Shown piece after piece: positions 1 through 8,166 of a stretch of 64,000 nt of DNA. The DNA comes from Streptomyces sp. NRRL S-337. GTDB taxonomy: Bacteria; Actinomycetota; Actinomycetes; Streptomycetales; Streptomycetaceae. The DNA is taken from contig NZ_JOIX01000015.1 in assembly GCF_000720175.1 (NCBI RefSeq), forward strand, positions 1 to 64,000. Reading direction: 5' to 3'. The number at the start of each line of letters is the position of its first letter. Within the stretch, counting starts at the first letter, position 1. Position numbers and translations under genes: made by a program. The notes below the pieces were generated by a model. The model saw nothing but the letters and a program-made list of their open reading frames with translations, had not been told where the DNA came from and ran no database searches.

Positions 1-8
1 AGGAGTCC

Positions 9-42
9 GTCTCGTGGGCTCGGAGATGTGTATAAGAGACAG
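9..42 (+). other. Illumina Nextera adapter contamination at contig end
   Basis: These 34 bases equal the Nextera read-2 adapter: they start GTCTCGTGGGCTCGG and end with the transposon mosaic end, AGATGTGTATAAGAGACAG. Translated in the frame of the first gene they give MGSEMCIRDS, a contaminant peptide familiar from unscreened assemblies. Bases 1-8 are probably also artefactual. True genome sequence starts at about position 43. Confidence 0.97.
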
Positions 43-160
43 CCTCCCGGTCGCGGGGCCGGCCCCCAGCCTGCGATCGGTACCTGCAACGCCATTGCAC
101 CTGGTCAGGGGGCGTACGACCGTTGTAGCCGCAATGGAATCGGTGTGCCACGGTAGCCCC

Positions 161-1351
161 ATGGCAGGCAACCGCACCCCCTCGCAACGACCTGGCCACA
201 CCCACCCGCACGGCCATGACCACGCTCACTCCCCGTGCGCCGGTGAAGGCCACGGCGAGAGCCCCGCCCACCCGGCGAACGGCCATGGCGGCGGCCCCCA
301 CGGCCACGTTCACGCCCCCGGCCACTCCCACCCCCGGCTGACGTCCTCTCCCGGGCGCTGGGGGCGAGTGCGGCATCAGCTTGGTCATCTGCTCACCCCA
401 CACAGCCATGCGGCCGCGGACAAGGTGGATGCCGCGATGGAGACCTCCCGGGAGGGCATGCGCACGCTGTGGCTCTCGCTCGGGATCCTCGGGGTGACCG
501 GACTGGTCCAGGCGGTCGTCGTCGCGCTGTCGGGCTCGGTGGCGCTGCTCGGTGACACCCTCCACAACGCCGCGGACGCCCTGACCGCTGTGCCCCTCGG
601 CATCGCCTTCGTGCTCGGCCGCCGTGCGGCGAACCGCCGCTACACCTACGGCTACGGCCGCGCCGAGGACCTCGCCGGTATCGCCATCGTTCTCACCATC
701 GCCGCCTCCTCCCTCCTGGCCGCTTACGAAGCCGTTGACCGCTTGCTGCACCCCCGTGAGGTGACCCATCTCGGGGCGGTGGCCGTGGCCGCCGTCGTCG
801 GGTTCCTCGGTAACGAATGGGTGGCCCGCTACCGCATCCGCACCGGCCGCAAGATCGGTTCCGCGGCCCTGGTCGCCGACGGGCTGCACGCCCGCACCGA
901 CGGTTTCACCTCCCTCGCCGTCCTCCTCGGTGCCGGAGGTGCAGCTCTCGGCTGGCGCCTTGCCGACCCCCTCATCGGTCTGCTGATCACTGCCGCCATC
1001 CTCGTCGTCCTGCGGGACGCGGCCCGCGAGGTCTACCGGCGGTTGATGGACTCCGTCGATCCCGAGCTCCTCGACACCGCGGAGACCGCCCTGCGCACGG
1101 TGGCCGGGGTCCGTGGCGTGGGCCAGGTCCGCATGCGCTGGATCGGTCACACGCTGCGTGCCGAGGCCGACATCGTCGTCGACTCCCAGCTGACCGTGGT
1201 GCAGGCCCACGCCCTCGCCGTCGCCGCCGAGCACGCACTCATCCACGCCGTCCCCCGGCTCACCGCCGCGACCGTCCACACCGATCACACGACCGAGGGC
1301 TCCGGGGTCACCGACCCGCATGCCGCCCTCGCCCATCACGCGGTGGCCTGA
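161..1351 (+). CDS. CDF-family cation efflux transporter (Zn/Co/Cd type)
   Basis: A 396-aa membrane protein of the cation diffusion facilitator family, which exports divalent metals such as Zn(II) in exchange for protons. The first 75 residues are rich in histidine (HTHPHGHDHAH, HGHVHAPGHSH), a typical metal-buffering tail. A transmembrane core follows with the two paired metal-site motifs, HNAAD (in LLGDTLHNAAD) and HARTD (in DGLHARTDGF), then a C-terminal cytoplasmic domain that binds metal and dimerises. The start is uncertain: ATG at 161 precedes the His-rich stretch, ATG at 134 is an alternative, and neither has a good ribosome site. The frame stays open upstream only because of adapter sequence. 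The exact metal cannot be read from the sequence. Confidence 0.9.
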   Translation: MAGNRTPSQRPGHTHPHGHDHAHSPCAGEGHGESPAHPANGHGGGPHGHVHAPGHSHPRLTSSPGRWGRVRHQLGHLLTPHSHAAADKVDAAMETSREGMRTLWLSLGILGVTGLVQAVVVALSGSVALLGDTLHNAADALTAVPLGIAFVLGRRAANRRYTYGYGRAEDLAGIAIVLTIAASSLLAAYEAVDRLLHPREVTHLGAVAVAAVVGFLGNEWVARYRIRTGRKIGSAALVADGLHARTDGFTSLAVLLGAGGAALGWRLADPLIGLLITAAILVVLRDAAREVYRRLMDSVDPELLDTAETALRTVAGVRGVGQVRMRWIGHTLRAEADIVVDSQLTVVQAHALAVAAEHALIHAVPRLTAATVHTDHTTEGSGVTDPHAALAHHAVA

Positions 1352-1470
1352 GCCGTGCTCTTCTGTTCTCCTTTCGGGGAGTTCGGCCCTCTTTCTGGCG
1401 TCTTGCCTTCTGCCTTGTTTCTTCCTTCGGCCTTGCCGCCTTCGGCCCTACTGCCTTCGGATGTCTGCTG

Positions 1471-1526
1471 GTCAGGCGGTCAGGCGGTCAGGCGGTCAGG
1501 CGGTCAGGCGGTCAGGCGGTCTGGCG
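1471..1526. repeat. 8-bp tandem repeat (GTCAGGCG)x6 plus one variant
   Basis: Six perfect head-to-tail copies of GTCAGGCG followed by GTCTGGCG. On the minus strand every unit offers a TGA, and the stop codon of the S9 peptidase (1512-1514) is one of them. The array therefore overlaps the end of that gene and sits between two convergent genes. The preceding 1370-1460 is low-complexity CCTTCGGC-like sequence. Confidence 0.95.
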
Positions 1527-3506
1527 CCGGGCGGTCAAATAGCGCTGGGTGAAGTCGAGTTCCAGGCGGACCTGCTTGATGCGTTCCTCGACGACGAGGG
1601 AGCCGTGGCCCGCGTCGTAGCGGTAGACCTCGTGCGGGTGGCTGCGCTGTTCCAGGCGCCGGACGTAGTTCTCCACCTGCCGGATCGGGCAGCGGGGGTC
1701 GTTGACGCCGGCGGAGATGTAGACCGGGGCCCGCACCGCGTCCACGTACGTCAGGGGGGACGAGGCCTCGAAGCGCTCCGGGACCTCCTCGGGAGTGCCG
1801 CCCAGGAGGGTGCGGTCCATGGCCTTGAGGGCTTCCATCTCGTCGTTGTACGCCGTGACGTAGTCCGCCACCGGTACTGCCGCGAGGCCCAGGGCCCAGG
1901 CCTCCGGCTGGGTGCCGAGCCCGAGCAGTGTGAGGTAGCCGCCCCAGGAGCCGCCGGCCAGGACCAGCTGCTCCGGGTCCGCCAGGCCGGAGCTGACCGC
2001 CCACTCGCGCACCGCGGCGATGTCCTCGAGCTCGATCAGCCCGACGCGGTGCTTGAGCGCGTCCGTCCAGGCGCGGCCGTAGCCCGTCGAGCCGCGGTAG
2101 TTGACGCGGACGACCGCGAAGCCGTGGTCGACCCACGCCGCCGGGGACGAGGCGAAGGCATCGCTGTCGTGCCAGGTCGGGCCGCCGTGGATGTCGAACA
2201 CCGTCGGGAAGGGGCCGTCGCCCGCAGGCTGCTGCACCAGGGCGTGGATACGGCCGCCGGGGCCTTCCACCCAGACGTCCCGCACCGGCACCGACCCGGG
2301 CGCCTTCATGCCTGGCGGGTCCAGCACGACCGCACCGCTCGTCGAGCGCACCTCCGGGGGCTGCGCGGCCGATGACCACAGGAACTCGACCGTTCCGTCC
2401 GGCCGTGCCGTCGAGCCCGAGACCGTGCCGGCCGGGGTCTCGACGCGGGCCAGTATCGCGCCCGTCGGCTCCTCTCCGAGGTCGTACCGCCACAGCTCGC
2501 TCCGGGCCTGGTACTCGTGCTCCACGAGGAGTGCCGAGCCGTCCGGGTACCAGTCGGCACCGACGTCTCCCGGGAGGTCGATCTCCAGGGCCGTCTCCTT
2601 GCCGGTCAGCGGGTCCCAGATCATCGGCTCCCAGCGGCCCCGGCGCTGGTGTCCGACCAGCAGCCGGGAGTCACCGTCCACCGGTGCGAAGCCCAGCACC
2701 GCCAGGCCCAGCTCCTCGGTGCCGCCGTTGGTGTCGTCCAGCTCGGCGACCGTGGAGCCGTCGGGCCGGACGACGCGGATCGCGGAGTGCATCGCGTCGC
2801 CGTGCTCGGTGTGCTCGATGGCGATCAGTGAGCCGTCGTGCGCGAGATCACCGACGCCCGCCGACTCGCGGTGGCGGTAGATCTCCACCGGGGGTTCTCC
2901 CGGGCGTACGACGTGGATCGTCGAGCCGTCGTCGTCCGTGGAGCGGCCGACGATCGCGGTGCCGTCGCGGCCGATGGCCAGCCCGCCCGGGTAGGAGGGG
3001 GCGAGCCCAGGGGTGGCCGGCTCGTCCGGGCCGCCGGCGAACGGCTGCCGCATCCAGACGCCGAACTCGTCCCCGTCGGTGTCCGAGAACCACCAGATCC
3101 ATTCGCCGTCCGGCGAGAGCGTCCCGTCCGTCGTGCCGTTCGGCCGGTCCGTGGCCTGCCGTTGGGCGCCGGTCGCCCGGTCCCAGGCGTACAGCTCGAA
3201 GGTGCCGGTGGCGTTCGAGACGAACAGGGAGCGGTCCGGGGCGTCCTCGGCCCAGTCCGGCAGCCCGATCCGCGGGGCGCGGAAGCGCTTCTCCCAGTGG
3301 GGCATGTCCGCGGTGTCCGTGGGGGACAGGTCCGCGGTGTCCGTCTTCGGCGAGCCGGCCGGGTCAGGTGCCGACGCTCCCGGGCCCGTTATGGGGTCGG
3401 CCGAGTCCGTCAGCGTCCCGGAGGAACGGTGGGAGCGGTCGGGGTCGGCCGAGGAAGGGGTCGGGGCGGGGGAGCGGTCGGGGCCTGCGGTCGTCTCGTC
3501 AGTCAT
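1512..3506 (-). CDS. S9-family prolyl oligopeptidase / acylaminoacyl peptidase
   Basis: A 664-aa serine peptidase with no signal peptide, so probably cytoplasmic. Residues from about 70 to 390 form the beta-propeller characteristic of the family (repeated LSPDGEW-type strands). The C-terminal alpha/beta-hydrolase domain carries the nucleophile motif GGSWGGY, the acid in VNDPRCP and the histidine in YDAGHGSL. The first 67 residues are a Pro/Ser/Asp-rich linker with short repeats. A second ATG at 3305 (MPHWEKRF) would give 597 aa and begins where conservation should begin, so it may be the true start; neither site has a clear ribosome site. The protein ends inside an 8-bp tandem repeat. Substrates are probably short peptides or N-acylated peptides (family inference). 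Confidence 0.9.
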   Translation of the reverse strand: MTDETTAGPDRSPAPTPSSADPDRSHRSSGTLTDSADPITGPGASAPDPAGSPKTDTADLSPTDTADMPHWEKRFRAPRIGLPDWAEDAPDRSLFVSNATGTFELYAWDRATGAQRQATDRPNGTTDGTLSPDGEWIWWFSDTDGDEFGVWMRQPFAGGPDEPATPGLAPSYPGGLAIGRDGTAIVGRSTDDDGSTIHVVRPGEPPVEIYRHRESAGVGDLAHDGSLIAIEHTEHGDAMHSAIRVVRPDGSTVAELDDTNGGTEELGLAVLGFAPVDGDSRLLVGHQRRGRWEPMIWDPLTGKETALEIDLPGDVGADWYPDGSALLVEHEYQARSELWRYDLGEEPTGAILARVETPAGTVSGSTARPDGTVEFLWSSAAQPPEVRSTSGAVVLDPPGMKAPGSVPVRDVWVEGPGGRIHALVQQPAGDGPFPTVFDIHGGPTWHDSDAFASSPAAWVDHGFAVVRVNYRGSTGYGRAWTDALKHRVGLIELEDIAAVREWAVSSGLADPEQLVLAGGSWGGYLTLLGLGTQPEAWALGLAAVPVADYVTAYNDEMEALKAMDRTLLGGTPEEVPERFEASSPLTYVDAVRAPVYISAGVNDPRCPIRQVENYVRRLEQRSHPHEVYRYDAGHGSLVVEERIKQVRLELDFTQRYLTARRQTA

Positions 3507-3575
3507 GGGCCCATTCTGCGCCCGGCGCTCGAAATGCGTTGGCGAGGGCCACAACCCTGTGGATAACTTCGCGAT

Positions 3576-4409
3576 ATGCGAAAACACACCGGCCCCGACG
3601 ACTGGCGGGAGACCAATCGCGCGAGGTGGGACGAGCGAGTGGCCATCCACACCGCGAGCGATTTTTATGACCAGGAGCGCTTCCGCCGGGTCCGGGACGT
3701 GCTCCGCGACTTCGAGACCGCGGAGGTCGGAGACGTCACCGGCCGGACCCTGCTCCACCTCCAGTGCCACTTCGGGCAGGACACGCTTTCCTGGGCGCAC
3801 CGCGGCGCCGCCCGCGTCGTCGGCCTGGACTTCTCCGAACCGGCCGTGGAAGCCGCCCGCGAGCTCGCCGCCGAACTCGGCTACGGACCGGACCGGGCGG
3901 CCTTCGTCGCCGCCGACGTCTACGACGCCGCCGAAGCCGCCCCCGACGCGTCGTACGACATCGTCTACACCGGTATCGGTGCCCTGAACTGGCTCCCGGA
4001 CCTGGAGCGCTGGGCCGACACCGCCGCCTCGCTCGTCGCGCCCGGAGGCTTTCTCTACCTCGCCGAGTTCCACCCGCTGGCCGACAGTCTCGACGACGAG
4101 ACCGGCGCCCGGATCGTCCACGACTACTTCAGCCGTGACGCCTGGGTCGACGAAGTGCCCGGTACGTACGCGGACTTCGAGGCGCCGACGGTCAACAACC
4201 GCAGTGTCGAATGGCAGCATCCGCTCGGCGACGTCGTCTCCGCGGTGGCCGGCGCCGGTCTGCGCATCGACTTCCTGCACGAGCACGACATGACCATGTT
4301 CCAGCGGTTCGCCGCACTCCGGCGGGGCGACGACGGGTACTACCGCTTTCCCGGGGACCGTCCCCGCGTTCCCCTCATGTACTCGCTTCGGGCCAGCCGT
4401 CCTCGTTGA
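3576..4409 (+). CDS. Class I SAM-dependent methyltransferase
   Basis: A 277-aa protein with the Rossmann-like SAM fold. Motif I is the variant LLHLQCHFGQDTLS; the acidic ribose-binding residue follows in VVGLDFSEPAVEAA, and motif II/III around DVYDAAEAAPDASYDIVY. The family is common in Streptomyces as unassigned small-molecule methyltransferases, and the substrate is unknown. It is divergent from the S9 peptidase (69 bp between starts), so the two may share a promoter region. The ATG at 3576 has no strong ribosome site and the transcript may be nearly leaderless. Confidence 0.85.
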   Translation: MRKHTGPDDWRETNRARWDERVAIHTASDFYDQERFRRVRDVLRDFETAEVGDVTGRTLLHLQCHFGQDTLSWAHRGAARVVGLDFSEPAVEAARELAAELGYGPDRAAFVAADVYDAAEAAPDASYDIVYTGIGALNWLPDLERWADTAASLVAPGGFLYLAEFHPLADSLDDETGARIVHDYFSRDAWVDEVPGTYADFEAPTVNNRSVEWQHPLGDVVSAVAGAGLRIDFLHEHDMTMFQRFAALRRGDDGYYRFPGDRPRVPLMYSLRASRPR

Positions 4410-4520
4410 GGTGCGTTCCTTCGGACCCGTCGGCCCGGGCCCTGGGGCGGTGCCGTTCCCCCGCCCCGGCTAGTGTGTCGGACCGGTCCCGGCCGGTCAG
4501 GCGGCGACGACGGGTACCGG

Positions 4521-4580
4521 GGCAGAACATCGCAGGACGTCGCAGGACGACGCGGAACATCGCAGAACAACGCAGAACAA
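4521..4580. repeat. Six 10-bp direct repeats upstream of lipoprotein gene
   Basis: Six consecutive 10-bp units of the form CGCAGAACAA / CGCAGGACGA, the last two identical, end 13 bp before the start codon of the lipoprotein. A 10-bp period puts every unit on the same face of the helix. No regulator is known for it. Confidence 0.8.
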
Positions 4581-4593
4581 CGGGGGATTTGCC

Positions 4594-5676
4594 GTGCGGA
4601 AGCCGATACGTATCGCGGGTGCCGCGGGTCTCAGCGCGCTCATGCTGCTGGCCGTGGGATGTGGCGGGCCCGGTAACGGCAAGGCGGCGCCGGGGCCGTC
4701 GGAGGCCGTGACGCCCGCCAAGCCGCTGCCCATGAAGGCCACGCCCCGTCAGGCCACCTGGACCGACTCCGACGACAAGGCGCACCCGCTGCGGATCACC
4801 CCGACGCGGCTGGCCCGCGGCTCGGACTCCGACCTCTCGCACATCCGGCTGGACGACGACCTGAAGGGGAAGGTGCCGTACTACCTCACCTTCTCCTACA
4901 CGAACACCGGCAAGAAGACGGTGAAGAACCTGTCACCGGAGCGGAACTTCTCCGTCAACGGGGCCGACGGCCAGCCCGCCCAGCCGGTCTCGCTGTTTCA
5001 GTCCAACCCGTTGGCCACAAGCTCCGGACTGCCGCCCGAGTGCCGTGAGGGCGGCACCTCGCAGCTGGCGGCCGGCGCCTCGGCCGCGATCTGCCAGATC
5101 TACATGCTCCCCAAGGGACAGCCGCCGACGACCGTCTCCTACAAGGACGACGGGGGTGACACCCTCATCTGGAAGGTGGGTGAGGGCGGCGCCGCGGGCG
5201 GTTCGTCCGACGGGATCCTGCCGGCGGGCAAGCCGGCCGACGGTGTCACGGAAGACAGCAGCAAGCGGCCCGTCTCGCTGCGGATCACCCCGAAGAGCGT
5301 GCGCGCCGGCTCCCTCGCCGACCTGAGCCGCTTCGACCTGGACGCGGACCAGAAGAAGATGGTCCCGTACTACGTGACCATGCAGTACCGGAACAGCGGC
5401 AAGTACGACCTGCTGCCCAGCATGAGCGACGGGGTGACGCTGCAGACCGCGGCCGGCCAGACCGTGCAGAAGCTGACGCTGATCGACATCGGCGGCCCCG
5501 GCGTCAGCCAGTGCCCGGAGGCCGTCCCCAACAAGATGGTGAAGCCGAACGGCGTGGTCACCGAGTGCTCCATCCACCTGCTGCCGAAGGGCGACGCGCC
5601 GACCGCGGTGATCTTCAACGGTGAGGGAGAGGGCTCGCACCAGGTCACCTGGCGGGCCTCGGTGGCCGGCAAATAG
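4594..5676 (+). CDS. Lipoprotein with two tandem copies of one domain
   Basis: A 360-aa exported lipoprotein of unknown function. The signal peptide ends in the lipobox LLAVGC (Cys at about residue 23), followed by an Ala/Pro-rich spacer. Two homologous domains follow: one starts PLRITPTRLARGSDSDL (about residue 66) and contains VPYYLTFSYTNTGK; the other starts SLRITPKSVRAGSLADL (about 228) and contains VPYYVTMQYRNSGK. Both halves end with a Cys-bearing segment and the phrase LLPKG or MLPKG. The fold is probably an immunoglobulin-like beta-sandwich (inference). The start is GTG at 4594 with GGGGGA 7 bases before it. Transcription probably stops at the palindrome 5705-5740. Confidence 0.8.
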   Translation: MRKPIRIAGAAGLSALMLLAVGCGGPGNGKAAPGPSEAVTPAKPLPMKATPRQATWTDSDDKAHPLRITPTRLARGSDSDLSHIRLDDDLKGKVPYYLTFSYTNTGKKTVKNLSPERNFSVNGADGQPAQPVSLFQSNPLATSSGLPPECREGGTSQLAAGASAAICQIYMLPKGQPPTTVSYKDDGGDTLIWKVGEGGAAGGSSDGILPAGKPADGVTEDSSKRPVSLRITPKSVRAGSLADLSRFDLDADQKKMVPYYVTMQYRNSGKYDLLPSMSDGVTLQTAAGQTVQKLTLIDIGGPGVSQCPEAVPNKMVKPNGVVTECSIHLLPKGDAPTAVIFNGEGEGSHQVTWRASVAGK

Positions 5677-5704
5677 CGCGCTACGAACCGAGGGACGGAC
5701 CCGA

Positions 5705-5740
5705 AGAGGTGGCGGGGCGGCCGGCCGCCCCGCCACCTCT
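5705..5740. terminator. 36-bp perfect palindrome, bidirectional terminator
   Basis: Positions 5705-5722 are the exact reverse complement of 5723-5740 (arm AGAGGTGGCGGGGCGGCC). It lies between the convergent lipoprotein and P450 genes, so it can serve both. There is no T-run, as usual in Streptomyces. Confidence 0.85.
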
Positions 5741-5781
5741 GGGGTGTGGTTTCGCCCCCCGCCCCGGCTCGTGCGTGATTC

Positions 5782-7074
5782 TCAGTTCAACCGCAGCGGC
5801 AAGGACACCAGCCGCCAACTTCCCGGGACCTGCGCACGTTCCAGGCGTTCCGGTTCGACGGCCAAGGAGACGTCGGGGAAGCGTGCGAGCAGCTTCCCGA
5901 GGGCGACCTCGCCCTCCTGTTTGGCCAGCGTGGCGCCGAGGCAGTAATGCGGTCCGTGGCCGAACCCCACGTGGTTCTCGGCGTGGCCCGCGGGATGGCG
6001 GGTCAGATCGAGGCGTTCCGGGTCGGTGTAGTGGCGGGGATCGTGGTTCGCCGACACCAGGATCAGCTGCACGGCGTCGCCCCTGCGGATCCGGGTGCCG
6101 GCGAGCTCGACGTCCTCGGTGGCGTACCGCAGCTGCGTCAGGTGCACCGGTCCGCACCACCGCATCAGCTCGTGGACGGCCCGCGGGAGCAGGGCCGGGT
6201 CCTCCTTGAGGAGGCGCAGTTGGCCGGGATGGGTGAGCAGCGCCGCCGTGCCGTTGCCTATCAGGTGGGCGGTGGTCTCGTGACCGGCCAGGACGAGGGT
6301 GAGGACCATGGTGACCATCTCGACGTCACTCAGCCGGCTGCCGTCGTCGTCATGGGTGCGGATCAGCTCGCTGAGCAGGTCGTCGGTGAGCGCGCCGCGC
6401 CGTTCCCGGATCAGCCCGTGGATGTGGTCGATCATCGCGGGGAACGAGACGCTGAGCCGGTCCGGGTGGAGTGAGACGAGGTCGGCTCCCCATTGACGCC
6501 ATTGCGGGCGGTCGGCTTCCGGTATGCCGACCAGTTCACAGATGACGGTGATGGGCAGCGGGTACGCGAAGTGCTGGATCAGGTCGACGACGCCGTCCTC
6601 GGCGTGCTCGGGGAGCCGGTCCAGCAGGGCGTCCGTGATCTCCTCGACGCGCGGCCGCAGGTTGGTGATCTTGCGTGCGGTGAACGCCCGGGAGACGAGA
6701 CGGCGCAGCCGGGTGTGGTCCGGGGCGTCGTTGTTGAGGATCGATCCGAGCAAGTAGACCCGAAGGTGCTCGGGGAAGCCGAGCATGTCCAACAGCCGCA
6801 CCGTGGGCGAGTCCTCGGGCCTGGTGCCCAGAGAGGAGGCGACCGGGTTGTTCGCGAACCGCGGGTCGCGCAGGACCTGCCGGACCTCCTCGAAACGGGT
6901 CACGAACCATGCGGGCGAGTCGTCCATGAACCGGCCGCGGACCACCGGACCTTGCTCGCGCAGCGCCCCGTACCCGCCGTAGGGGTCGCTGACCAGCGCG
7001 GGGTCCATCAGCTGTGGCTCGCCCGGGTGTTTCCCGACGTGCGCGGCGAGCGGGGAGCGGGGTAATGCCGACAT
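5782..7074 (-). CDS. Cytochrome P450
   Basis: A 430-aa soluble bacterial P450 monooxygenase. It shows the I-helix oxygen-activation motif AGHETT (residues 264-269), the K-helix ExxR (E302-R305) and the heme loop FGHGPHYCLG (371-380, axial ligand Cys378). No membrane anchor is present, so it needs separate ferredoxin partners; none is encoded nearby. ATG at 7072-7074 has a good ribosome site (GGAGGAG). It lies 108 bp downstream of a TetR-type regulator on the same strand and is probably co-transcribed with it. The usual genes of a biosynthetic cluster are absent, so a detoxification or stand-alone tailoring role is as likely as secondary metabolism. The substrate is unknown. Confidence 0.95.
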   Translation of the reverse strand: MSALPRSPLAAHVGKHPGEPQLMDPALVSDPYGGYGALREQGPVVRGRFMDDSPAWFVTRFEEVRQVLRDPRFANNPVASSLGTRPEDSPTVRLLDMLGFPEHLRVYLLGSILNNDAPDHTRLRRLVSRAFTARKITNLRPRVEEITDALLDRLPEHAEDGVVDLIQHFAYPLPITVICELVGIPEADRPQWRQWGADLVSLHPDRLSVSFPAMIDHIHGLIRERRGALTDDLLSELIRTHDDDGSRLSDVEMVTMVLTLVLAGHETTAHLIGNGTAALLTHPGQLRLLKEDPALLPRAVHELMRWCGPVHLTQLRYATEDVELAGTRIRRGDAVQLILVSANHDPRHYTDPERLDLTRHPAGHAENHVGFGHGPHYCLGATLAKQEGEVALGKLLARFPDVSLAVEPERLERAQVPGSWRLVSLPLRLN

Positions 7075-7182
7075 CTTTCGTTCTCCTCCGGTCGGGAGTG
7101 GGTGAGGCGGCTGAGGTCGGTCACCGGCCGCCGTCTCCGGCCGCCGCCGCGCCCGCCGCGGCGACGTACCTGCCGCTGGGTC

Positions 7183-7908
7183 TCAGCGGCGTACCTGGCG
7201 GTCGATCTCACGGGCAGAGAGGTCCGCCAACCGCTCGTAGAGGGGGATGACTTCGGTTACGGCCGCGGTGGCGGCGTGGTGTGCGTGGTCGGGGGCGGTT
7301 TCGAGCGTGCTCCGGACCGTTCGGGCCAGGATCTCCGCACGCGTCTGTGGGGTGTCCGGGGCCCGCTCGTGGAGCAGCGTCTCGGCGGTGAAGAAGCCGG
7401 TGGCGATCGCCAGCAGCGCGTACTGCTGGTGGCGTACGTCCGTGTCGGTACGCACCAGACCGTGTGCGCGCAGCACCTCAAGATGGCGCCGCAGGGTCCG
7501 GTCGGCCTCGACGATCAGCTCCGCGCACTCCTTCTTGGCGTGGTCGTTGAGCCGGCCGAGGACGTCGCAGTCGTCGGTGTACAGGGCGCGCAGCACGGGC
7601 TCGGTGAGGAAGTCCTGGAAGCGCTCCCGCATCATCCTGCTCGGCAGGACCTCCAGCGGATCGGCGCGGAGCCGCGCCACGTGCCGTTGCTGGCTGCGGG
7701 CCTGTGCCTTCAGCATGACGGCGAGGAGCAGTGCGTCCTTGGTCTTCCAGTGCAGGTAGACCGTTCCCTTGCCCACCTTGGCGCGCCGGGCGATCTCCTC
7801 GATCGTCACCCGCGCGTACCCCCAGGCGAGCAGCAATTCTCCGGCCGCCTCAAGGATCCGCTCACCGCGCTCCGCCCGCTCCACGCCCTCTTCCCCCTCC
7901 CCCCGCAC
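7183..7908 (-). CDS. TetR-family transcriptional regulator
   Basis: A 241-aa regulator. The N-terminal three-helix DNA-binding domain covers about residues 15-62 (IARRAKVGKGTVYLHW is the recognition part) and the rest is the variable ligand-binding domain. The start is GTG at 7908. A perfect 10-bp inverted repeat (7961-7985) lies 52 bp before the start and is the likely operator, implying autoregulation and control of the P450 gene downstream. The ligand is unknown, plausibly the P450 substrate. Confidence 0.92.
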   Translation of the reverse strand: MRGEGEEGVERAERGERILEAAGELLLAWGYARVTIEEIARRAKVGKGTVYLHWKTKDALLLAVMLKAQARSQQRHVARLRADPLEVLPSRMMRERFQDFLTEPVLRALYTDDCDVLGRLNDHAKKECAELIVEADRTLRRHLEVLRAHGLVRTDTDVRHQQYALLAIATGFFTAETLLHERAPDTPQTRAEILARTVRSTLETAPDHAHHAATAAVTEVIPLYERLADLSAREIDRQVRR

Positions 7909-7960
7909 CCCGGTCGGCTCTGCGCCTGTCCCCTTGAGCCCGGCTCGTGGCCCTGACCCC

Positions 7961-7985
7961 GTGACCAGATCTGAAATCTGGTCAC
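7961..7985. promoter_or_regulatory. 25-bp operator-like palindrome upstream of the TetR gene
   Basis: GTGACCAGAT-ctgaa-ATCTGGTCAC: two perfectly complementary 10-bp arms with a 5-bp centre. Size, symmetry and position before a TetR gene are those of a TetR-family operator. It could alternatively be a small terminator for DoxX transcription from the right. Confidence 0.75.
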
Positions 7986-8031
7986 GAAGGCCAGGTTAGG
8001 TACGGCGGTGCGGAGGCCGTAAGGCACTTTC

Positions 8032-8059
8032 CGGACAGCGGACAGCGGACAGCGGACGG
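8032..8059. repeat. 7-bp tandem repeat (CGGACAG)x3 plus variant
   Basis: Three copies of CGGACAG followed by CGGACGG, in the spacer between the TetR gene and the end of the DoxX gene. Confidence 0.7.
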
Positions 8060-8166
8060 GAGTTGGGGGGCGGGGGGCTGGAGGACGGGGGTTGGGCGGG
8101 TACGAGTGGCCGAGCGCGTCGCCGGGCCGGCACCCCGGCCCCCTGTTCCGGTAGCGGGCCGAGCCG

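Noticed and set aside
14..160. N-terminal extension of the CDF transporter up to base 14
   Set aside because: Its first codons are adapter sequence, so the extension is artificial.
817..4286. Several long open frames antisense to or out of frame with the transporter and peptidase genes
   Set aside because: High G+C leaves shadow frames open; their translations are Arg/Pro/Gly-rich without domains, while the named genes show full motifs.
5782..7908. TetR-P450 pair as part of a biosynthetic gene cluster
   Set aside because: No core synthase, ferredoxin or transporter lies within reach; neighbours are unrelated single genes.
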